Shown here: piece after piece, positions 56,647-64,000 of the stretch
Position numbering within the stretch: position 1 is the first letter of the stretch
Layout: every line of letters starts with the position of its first letter
From: Amphibalanus amphitrite
Lineage: Eukaryota > Arthropoda > Thecostraca > Balanomorpha > Balanidae
NCBI RefSeq assembly: GCF_019059575.1
Contig: NW_024882309.1
Coordinates: forward strand, 270,096 to 334,095
Length of the DNA: 64,000 nt
Direction: 5' to 3'
The notes under the pieces: model-generated
What the model was told of the DNA's origin: nothing
The model's input: only the letters and a program-made list of their open reading frames with translations
Databases searched by the model: none
Position numbers and translations under genes: made by a program

Positions 56647-57657
56647 TTCACCCGCGCCGTGTTGGTGGCATGAACTTTCCGTCGAGTGCTGAGGGGGGGG
56701 GGGGGGGGGGAGGCGTTTCACGCCCCTCCGTCTAACTCGGCTCCTGGGCCACGTAGCGACACGCGGTAAACGGCAATCGAAAAAGCGTCAAAAATAAGAA
56801 GGAAAACACTCGGTCATTTTAAGGTCAGGGCAAAGGTCAGGTCACCAGAGCTCATCAAAGGCCAAATTTTGTCGATTTCAACGATTTTAAACATCCGACG
56901 GCTAACTCTGGAACCAATAGAGCTACAGCGCCGTGTAAAAGCGCATTCGATAGTTCTTTTAACGCTCTTTCGCCAACATGCCCTCAAATTTGACCTCAGA
57001 TCAACGGTTTAGCCCCCAGAGGGCACCGCTCTGATTGACCTCAAATTTGACCACAGATCAACGGTTTAGCCCCCGTGTTTTCACCGCTCTAGCACGTCTC
57101 TGTCAAATCAAAAGTTATAGTAAAAAAAACTGCTGAAGACCTTTCATGACCTGAGATGACCTCAGGGGCACACAAAGGGGGCACAGGTGCAATTTTCCGA
57201 TTCAGAGTGTCATGTTTACATATGAACCGATGTTTGAGAGGGTGTAGAACGACATTCGGCCAAAAGAGGCTCATTTCAATTTCCTCCCATTGACTTACCT
57301 ATATGGAGCAGCCGCAAAATTGACCTGACCTTAGGTCACAACTCATAGATATAAAAAAATCCGAGATATCTATTTTATACATACTGTTACCCTAAGCAAG
57401 TACTGAAAGTTTCAAAGTGATCGCTCAGTCGGTGTAGCTACAGCGAGCTTTCTAACTTTTTCTGAGGTAAGGTCACTTGACGTTACATGGTGACCTGACC
57501 TTGAATGACCGGGATCAGAAATTTTCATAGCATGTGCGAAAAAGATGTCGGAACGGGTGTATCTAAAACAGCGGCGCTACACGTCGCCATTTTTGAGATA
57601 TTCGCGAAAAACCTAGGGGGCGTAAAAACGCCCCCCCCCCCCAGGACGGCGCGGATC
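56647..57657 (+). mobile_element. TTAA-family MITE, diverged, with TTCA left flank
   Basis: The left end is TTCA-CCCGCGCCGT and the right end GACGGCGCGG-ATCAA, so flanks and TIRs have drifted. Palindromic G-run/GGCGTTTCACGCC and GGGGGCGTAAAAACGCCCCC lie near the ends. The interior is close to 46101-47285 (CACGTAGCGACACGCGGTAAACGGC). Confidence 0.7.
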
Positions 57658-57659
57658 AA

Positions 57660-57985
57660 ACGGCCCCTGAGACCTCGGGGTGGTGCCCCTGAGACCTTGG
57701 GATGGTGCCCCTGAGACTTCGAGATGGTGCCCCTTCGGACCCGGGGAGAGTGCTCCTTCAGACCTCGGACTTCGGAAAAGTGCCACTGGAAACTTGGAAT
57801 GGTGCCCCCGGAGACCTCGGGATGGTGCCCCCAGACCTCGCGATGGTGCCGCCGGAGACCTTGGGATGGTGCCCCGGACCCTCGAGATGGTGCCCTCTCC
57901 GACCTTGGGATGGTGCCTGCGGAGAACTCGGGATAGTGCCCCCTGAGAACTCGAGATGGTGCCCCCGCGGACCTCGGGATGGAAA
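57660..57985 (+). repeat. GACCTCGGGATGGTGCCCC minisatellite
   Basis: Units of 22 bp at the start, drifting to about 25-37 bp, repeat GAGACCTTGGGATGGTGCCCC. They give short frames in all phases that are not genes. A few related units (GGATGGTGCCCCC near 58109) continue towards 58140. Confidence 0.85.
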
Positions 57986-58179
57986 TAGATGGACAATATT
58001 AAACTAAAAACTAAAAAAACTCAACTAAACTTTAAAAAACCGAGGCGAGGGACAGAAATGGGCCTCCGGGAGACCCCGAAAACGGTACCCTATTCCGATA
58101 GACCTTCTGGATGGTGCCCCCTTAGGAGACCTCTGGGTTAAAGCTCCCGTCGGTGACCTCCGTGATGAATAAAAAAAAC

Positions 58180-58254
58180 TCCGTGATGGGCCCCCGGGAG
58201 GCCCAAGGGGGGGGGGGGAGAATGGCCCCATGCCCTCCTTCTAGATCCGCCACT
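58180..58254 (-). mobile_element. Terminal fragment of a hAT-like element
   Basis: In reverse complement it begins CAGTGGCGGATCTAGAAGG, then a G-rich stretch and a GGGGCC palindrome, a common hAT-type end. The partner end was not identified. The minisatellite at 57660 may be its interior. Confidence 0.5.
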
Positions 58255-58467
58255 GAAATGATCTGACCCAAGATCTTACCTAAAAACGACCAAAAGCCTT
58301 CCTTCATTGTCCGAAAACCGCTGACAGTTGATAGCTCAATGACACTAGAGCCGTGCATAAGGAGGCGTGAAAACACTCTCCTCATCTCGATCTATTACGA
58401 GAGGACCATGTCATGGCGTGAGAAAGGTGTTCTCAAAATAGATGACACTGTATGAATGAGTAAATAA

Positions 58468-60522
58468 TTCACGCCCCGTTGGGCTATTGGCGGACCCTAT
58501 CACCTGACGGGATGGTGCAGCCGTTTCGTCCTCCACCTGAGATCTCGGAAAGTTACCGACCGATTTTGAAAATTCGAAGAACGTTCGATAGCCCCACCAG
58601 GGGCTATCGAACCTTGTTACCAGGTTTCGTTGACCTAGGTGCAACCCATGACGTCACAAGTCAGGTCAAAGGTTGCATTTTCTCACCGATTTAGTCTAAG
58701 GAATGCGTTACAGTCAGTTAACACATCAAATAAAAGGCATGTTATCGAAAAATATCGATGGAGCGTGGTTGCGCAATACATATGTTGCCTAAAGAGGTCA
58801 CTGATGCCAGGTCAGGTCAAAGAGGTCAGGTCACTAAGGGTCACAATATGAACCTAACTATGCTAATTGCTAGGGTCGCGTGATGCATGTTTTATGGTCA
58901 ATTTTACATTTAAAATTCAATGGTGTGGGCTAGACGGCCATAAGGCCGGTTTAGATTACGTTCTGGTGGAGGTCAGGTCAAGGTCAGGTCAAAAAAGGTT
59001 AAATTTCAGAGTTGATATTTTGCATAAAGGGGGTATCTATTCGATGCAGCTCATCACGGGAAATCCAATGGTGGTCTTTGGCTTGCTCTGTGTGTTCTGT
59101 GACGGCTAAAAATTGAGTTTGAAAATTTTACGTAATACATTTTGAGTAGTGTTTTTTTTGCCATAACTTTGTTATGGCAAAAAAAAAATTGAGCTGTCGA
59201 GTTTAACCCTCGCCGGCACAGGGGGTTGATGCACCCCCCCCCCCTAAGGTTTTTTGCAAATAACTCGCGTAAAAAGCGGCCGATCGCGACGAAACTTTTA
59301 GTACCCTCGCATTGATCAATTTTACACCTATCCTGAAAATTTCATGACCCTGACCCAAATGACCTTGGACCTGTGACCTCTTTTCCGAGACCATGTTTGG
59401 CCGGAATCGCGATTCGGCGTATGTCGGCTCGCATTAGCCGCGCTTTTGCAAGCTTTTCGTGGTTTCAAATGTTCAAACATGTGATTTGATGTTGCTCCCA
59501 TACATTAGGGTGGGTGTCAAGGTCACCTGAAGGTCAGGTCAGGTCATTGACCTTTGGTGACCTCCGGTGACCTCGGTTCACTTTTTCGAGTTTACATGTT
59601 TTTAGGCTAGTTTTTGGAGTTGAATTCGAATTTAGCAACCATTTGAACATTTATGAAGTAGTTTTGGTGCCTTCGTAACATGTTACGAAGCTGTCAGAGG
59701 CGGTTGACACGTATACGAATACCCGTCACAACCCTTCCGGTTGACCTGACCTGACCTGACCCGACCTGGTCTAAATGCTTAAAGACATCATCTCTGATCA
59801 AAACTAACACGATATTCGTGATCAGCCCCGGAAAACCACATAGCAGCCACACTTTACGACTTTTTAACAGGTCCCGATTTTCCCGGTTTTCGGGTCATTG
59901 ACCTGATGGAAGGTCACCGATGACCTAGGACCTTAAAATTGGGTATCATCGGCTTCCTCTCGTGACGGGCAACACGCTCGTTTTTTCCGCGAAGCTCTAG
60001 CTCGATCAGGGGCCAAACGCGAGGGGGTCGTATCCCCCCCCTTGTGCCGTCGAAGGACGCAAAATGGCCTGTGCCGGCGAGGGTTAAGTTTGGCATATCT
60101 AGAACAGTTCTATAAATTATTCCAGCTTTAATTTTGAATGTTGTTGTTATTTTCGGGCTGTTATACTTCTTAGTTTTGATGGTCGAAATCAATTTTTGTT
60201 TAGAAATTGAGTTGGCAGTTTTGTAGCGCTGTTTATTACATCTTTTTTATGTTGAATACCTATCTTTTGTTATCTTCAAAACTGTAAGCGTGACAGCTCT
60301 TCCTGCTAAACCTTTTATTGGGTCGAAAATGACAGAACATGACGTCACTCTGACGTTTGTGACTAACCTTTCATAAGAGCTCTGGAAAAATTTGGTCACA
60401 AGGTGTAAATGATGCCGGAGGGGTCTTGAAAGTTCGGTGGCGACCTACGCTATTCTTTAGGAGATATCGGCTGAAAAGGAGAGGGGGCTGTTTCGCGCCC
60501 CCTCCCCCCAACGGGGCTCGAG
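58468..60522 (+). mobile_element. Old TTAA-family element hosting a younger one
   Basis: The left end is TTCA-CGCCCCGTTGGG and the right, in reverse complement, CCTCGAGCCCCGTTGGGG. The GCCCCGTTGGG core is shared by both ends. The interior resembles 8611-9798 (GCGATGCATGTTTTATGGTC, AGGTCAAGGTCAGG near 58980). It is interrupted by the intact element at 59203-60087. Confidence 0.65.
59203..60087 (+). mobile_element. TTAA-flanked piggyBac-like MITE, CCCTCGCCGGCACAGG subfamily
   Basis: TIRs of 16 bp (CCCTCGCCGGCACAGG) match perfectly and TTAA flanks both ends. The right subterminal region is GGGGGTCGTATCCCCCC. The interior has the perfect palindrome CTTCGTAACATGTTACGAAG (59671-59690) and repeated TGACCT/AGGTCA sites. 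It is nested in the older element at 58468. The copy at 62837 shares the same TIR and most of the interior. Confidence 0.93.
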
Positions 60523-61439
60523 GCTTTCAGTTGTTGCTCTCACATAACTTGGTTATATTACAACGTAGTGGAATTGCAAGCTTGGCAATATAAGCTTCCT
60601 GCCAGCGCCGGACCCGAGTTTAAACATGCAGGCTGAATTTTAACATTTGACTTTTAAATTTTTACCGTTGAGCTTTTTAGAAGTTGTAGGTATGAACTGT
60701 TCAGCTCCTTTTTTGGTCCATCACAGGGGGCTTGTATGTCATTTTTCAATCAAAAAAAAAATTTAAAAATTTTTATTGGGTCTGGTTATCTCGCCAACTT
60801 TTTAACTGAATTGTTTAGTAGCTTTTGATTGGGCACTGCCCACGTTGTCTGTCAAACTTTTCGTGTCAACGAGAAGAGGCTGCTGACATCGTTTGTCGCG
60901 GTTAGATAATACCAATCCACGTCTCAGTGTGGCTGCTCGATCGCACTTTCCCTGGCCCACCTCTCCCACCAGGCTGGGCTTTGCCCGGCACAGCCGTCGC
61001 CTCAGTGCCTCGGGCGGTGACCCGTTCAAAGGGGCTCACAATTCGTATGGTGCCGTGGCTCTCAAACCAACACAGAACAGTGAAACGCACAGGCTTACCT
61101 TCCATATAAGGCGAGCGGCTGATTCTGGCGCCGGGGCTTCATTCATGCTAAAGCGCCAAATCACAGCGCCGCATTTCAGTTAGTGTCGGGCGCAAAAGCT
61201 ACTATGCTCCGCCCCTCCATCACGTGACCCTGCCCTCACGTGGCCTCAGTCACGTGGTGTTTCCACTTCTTGGCGCATGGCGGCGCTAGTCTCGCAAGGG
61301 CGGTGGTAGCTTGCTCCCCCGCCGTGGGGTGATGGGTAGCAAGTGCTGGTGACTGTACGTCGAATCGCGATTCCCGCCCAGCATGGTCTCGAGAAATTCA
61401 CTACGTTTCCATGACAAGTCTAAACCTGAAACACTAAAC
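60523..61439. other. Stretch without recognised gene
   Basis: Frames at 60802-61183 on both strands have no recognisable content. Three CACGTG-containing E-box-like sites lie between 61220 and 61260 (TCACGTGAC, TCACGTGG, TCACGTGG). 61336-61357 is the inverse of a motif near 53245. Confidence 0.3.
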
Positions 61440-61594
61440 AGACTCTTTCCGCAGTCAGGAAATCGCATGCGAGAGCCTATTGGGAGCACGCTCGCATCAA
61501 TCGCACGCTTCTCCGCATGCGATTGATGCGGGCAGAATTTTAATGCATTTGAATAGGCTCTCGCACGCGATTTCTTGAATGCGGAAAGAGTCTG
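61440..61594. mobile_element. 155-bp palindromic MITE
   Basis: The left arm CAGACTCTTTCCGCAGTC...CGAGAGCCTATT is mirrored by AATAGGCTCTCGCACG...GCGGAAAGAGTCTG over about 43 bp. An inner hairpin GCATCAATCGCA/TGCGATTGATGC sits in the loop. It is entirely non-coding, with no clear TSD. Confidence 0.8.
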
Positions 61595-62836
61595 TCTCAG
61601 CCTTAAATCGATTTAGCGAAATTTCACGTGCGTTTTTCTCGGATGCTATTCACCTTATGCAAAAAATGAGCATATATATGGTTTTAGCTGGCATCTAATC
61701 CTATATTTACGTTTAACCCGCGCCCCGGCCCCCCCCCCCCATTTGGTACACATTTGGTCAGATATGGTACAGATTTGGTCAAATTATAGGTTCAGTGTGT
61801 TTCTTCGTAGCTATAGCTAGTGGCTAATTACTTATATGCCTTCTTTGTCACACTATCAGACATTATCATCGACTAAAACACTTAAATGAATTCATAATTT
61901 AAATATATTGTTGTAAAAGAGATTTGGTACAGATTTGGTCAAATTAAGTGTATTCGCCAGATGCCCGTCGTGAAAACGGCTAATATAAAATTTTTAGTGA
62001 CTCTGGCTCCGACTCCGAAATGGCAGTCAGGGCTCAAAACCACTAAGCTTTCTCCAACCCACCATTCAGATCGCAAATTCCAAGATCGATGGAGGTCCTG
62101 TATCGATAAAAACACGCATCGATCTAACGCGTAAAGGCTCCAGACCGTACACGTGGAGGGAAGAATGTCATGGGACCGTACCGTTATGTTTACCTGGCAG
62201 CCCGGCGTTTCAAGCTAACAGTCAGGCTACCTTAGTGTTCGCGCAATCATCTAGCGGACTGGCATTGTTGACAACACGTACGAAACGTCAGAAAGGTTTA
62301 AAGGCTGTGTGATTACCGTCACTTATTTCCCTTCTCAGTAACAGAAAACGCGGGAGGGCTGCGAGAGGGTTAAAGCGTCCAACCCTTCCGGCCACGTGTG
62401 AATGTCCGTGCCCCCACTATCGCTTCCAGAAACTGACGCGCGCGGCCGCTATTGTGCGCCCGTCAAACCCAGCCCGCCCTTTGACAGCGGGCGGGTCATC
62501 AGCGGTCCGCCCGCGTCCCTTCCTGTGACGTCACTACGGTCCTGGAACGCAAGCGAAGCGTAGCCCAGCGGTGCATTGTTGTCATTGTTGTGGGTACATA
62601 GGCATTAAAAACAATTAGTTCTGCTAGCATCATGTCTCTCTCGTCCAATGGTGTAATGGTGTGTAATTGACCTCCAAAGATGAACATGTTTTAAGGTCGA
62701 GCTCAACCTGACCGGTAAAACTCATGTTGCATCCCAATCGATTGCCTATTGTAAAACTGGACGCATTGCAGCTGTTTTACTGCTCTTCCATGTCTCCATC
62801 ACATGGCAATTGTCCAAAAGTGCTTTTTTCGACTGC
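61595..62836. other. Stretch with repeat fragments
   Basis: TTAA-CCCGCGCCCCGG at 61713 is a lone TTAA-family end followed by a C-run, with no matching right end (GAGAGGG-TTAA at 62373 is a weak candidate). GATTTGGTACAGATTTGGTCAAATTA occurs at about 61766 (partial) and 61921. An inverted AGCCGTTTTCACGA motif lies near 61974. 62395-62560 is GC-rich. No gene was recognised. Confidence 0.35.
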
Positions 62837-63645
62837 TTAACCCTCGCCGGCACAGGTGGGGGGGGGGGGGGGGAGGGTATGCAACCATCCCGGAGGTTTT
62901 TCGCGAATAACTCGCGTAAAAAGCGGCCGATCGCGACGGAACTTACAGTCCCTCGCATATGTCAATTTAACACCTACCCCGAAAATTTCATGACCTTGAC
63001 CCAAATCACCTTTGACCTGTGACCTACTTTCCGAGACCATGTTTGGCCGGAATCGCGATTCGGCGTATGTCGGCTCGCATTAGCCGCGCGTTTGCGCTTT
63101 TTGTGGTTTCAAACGCTCAAACATGTGATTTGATGTTGCTCCCATGCATTTGGGTGGATGTCAAGGTCACCTGAAGGTCAGGTCAGGTAATTGACCTTTG
63201 GTGACCTCGATCCACTTTTTCGAGTTTTACTGTATCTAGGCTAGTTTTGGAGCTGAATTCGAATTTAGCAACCATTCGAACATTTACGAAGTAGTGTTGG
63301 TGCCTTCGTAACATGTTACAAAGCTGTCAGAGGTGGTTGACACGTATTACGAATACCCGTCACGACCCTACTGGTTGACCTGACTGACATGACCCGACCC
63401 GACCTGGTCTAAATGCTCAATGACATCATCTGTGATCAAAACTAACACGATATTCGTGATCGACACCCCGGGAAACCCCATAGCAGCCACACTTAACGAC
63501 TTTCTAACCGGTCCCGATTTTCCGACTTCTGGGTCATTGACCTGACCTAGAAGGTCAATTGATGACCTAGGACCTTAAAATTGGGTATCATCGGCTTCCT
63601 CTCGTGACGGGAAACAAGCTAATTTTTTTCCGCAAAGCTCTAGCT
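62837..63645 (+). mobile_element. Truncated TTAA-family MITE, second copy of the GGCACAGG subfamily
   Basis: It opens TTAA-CCCTCGCCGGCACAGG and follows 59203-60087 closely. Similarity stops after AAGCTCTAGCTC near 63645, before the expected right TIR. The break is followed by CAGAGGAGTGCAAG, which might be the end of another insertion that runs out of the window. Confidence 0.8.
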
Positions 63646-64000
63646 CTCAGAGGAGTGCAAGATAGAAATATCCCTGCACTGTAGACCCATTGCCTAAAAC
63701 CTCTACTTGAAAGGTTTAGGTCTTTCAAAAGTGCTACTTCAACAAAAACAGCCTTCGCGTGACACGTGCCACCATGGGTGGAGCTTTTCCGGGAAAGTTT
63801 GTGGGGCGAAAAGGCATCAAACCTACACTGTCCGACTGTCAAGTTGAATAAAATGAACACTGAATCAATTCCTGTCGTGGCAAATGTAACATTTTGCATA
63901 ACACAGACATTCCAAAGCTCCTCAATGATGATTTGAAAAGCAACAAAGTCCTGAAATCAGCTTAAGTTGGGCTGCCCACCAACTGTACAGGAAGCTCCGC
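63646..64000. other. Unassigned right edge
   Basis: No gene was recognised. The last 25 bases (AACTGTACAGGAAGCTCC) resemble the middle block of the hAT copies (AACTGTATAGGAAGCTTC near 30928), so a third hAT relative may begin here or just beyond. Confidence 0.3.

Overview
This is eukaryotic, metazoan DNA, most likely from an arthropod. A crustacean (barnacle-like) source is a guess based on the GC-rich coding style and a Ty3/Gypsy integrase tail of the kind common in arthropods. There is no operon structure. The window is overwhelmingly non-coding mobile and tandem-repeat DNA with three protein-coding islands: a GC-rich RING/CCCH zinc-finger gene (27994-29556, minus), a Gypsy integrase C-terminal remnant (39370-40170, minus) and a transposase-like ORF (49715-51403, plus) with possible upstream exons. 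No tRNA, rRNA or CRISPR was recognised.

Layout. 1-3.6 kb: a distant inverted-repeat pair enclosing TTAA-flanked MITEs. 3.7-5.6 kb: a non-autonomous hAT element with a perfect 8-bp target-site duplication (TSD). 6.17-21.63 kb: a giant foldback element whose arms are arrays of a 144-bp satellite in opposite orientations, with a 9-bp TSD and two nested TTAA elements. 23.31-27.57 kb: a second foldback element of the same family (same ATGTCCGTSAAG terminus, 9-bp TSD) built from a different, 478-bp repeat, again carrying a nested TTAA element. 28-29.6 kb: the RING gene. 29.65-33.3 kb: a TTAA element split by a second hAT copy. 33.3-39 kb: CpG-rich sequence, a 34-bp G-rich minisatellite, and a candidate promoter and recursive splice site. 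39-44 kb: Gypsy remnant and a ~445-bp tandem array with CATA microsatellites. 44.2-47.3 kb: two TTAA elements. 47.8-52 kb: the transposase-like locus. 52.4-64 kb: further TTAA-family copies, a (GA)n tract, a 1.8-kb TIR element, minisatellites and a palindromic MITE.

The main themes are these. (1) Two foldback elements share termini and TSD length but have unrelated tandem-repeat arms. (2) A large family of TTAA-flanked, piggyBac-like non-autonomous elements has terminal inverted repeats with a constant outer CCCKCGC followed by a core that differs from copy to copy yet is matched between the two ends of each copy, and is often present a third time at one end. (3) These elements and the 478-bp repeat are loaded with AGGTCA nuclear-receptor half-sites, as direct, extended (TCAAGGTCA) and everted arrangements. 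(4) A ZAP-like six-CCCH protein with a C-terminal RING finger has one of these elements within about 90 bp upstream of its start codon.

No enzyme able to move the TTAA, hAT or foldback elements is encoded here, so all appear non-autonomous. The giant palindromes and long homopolymer runs are also the parts most exposed to assembly error.
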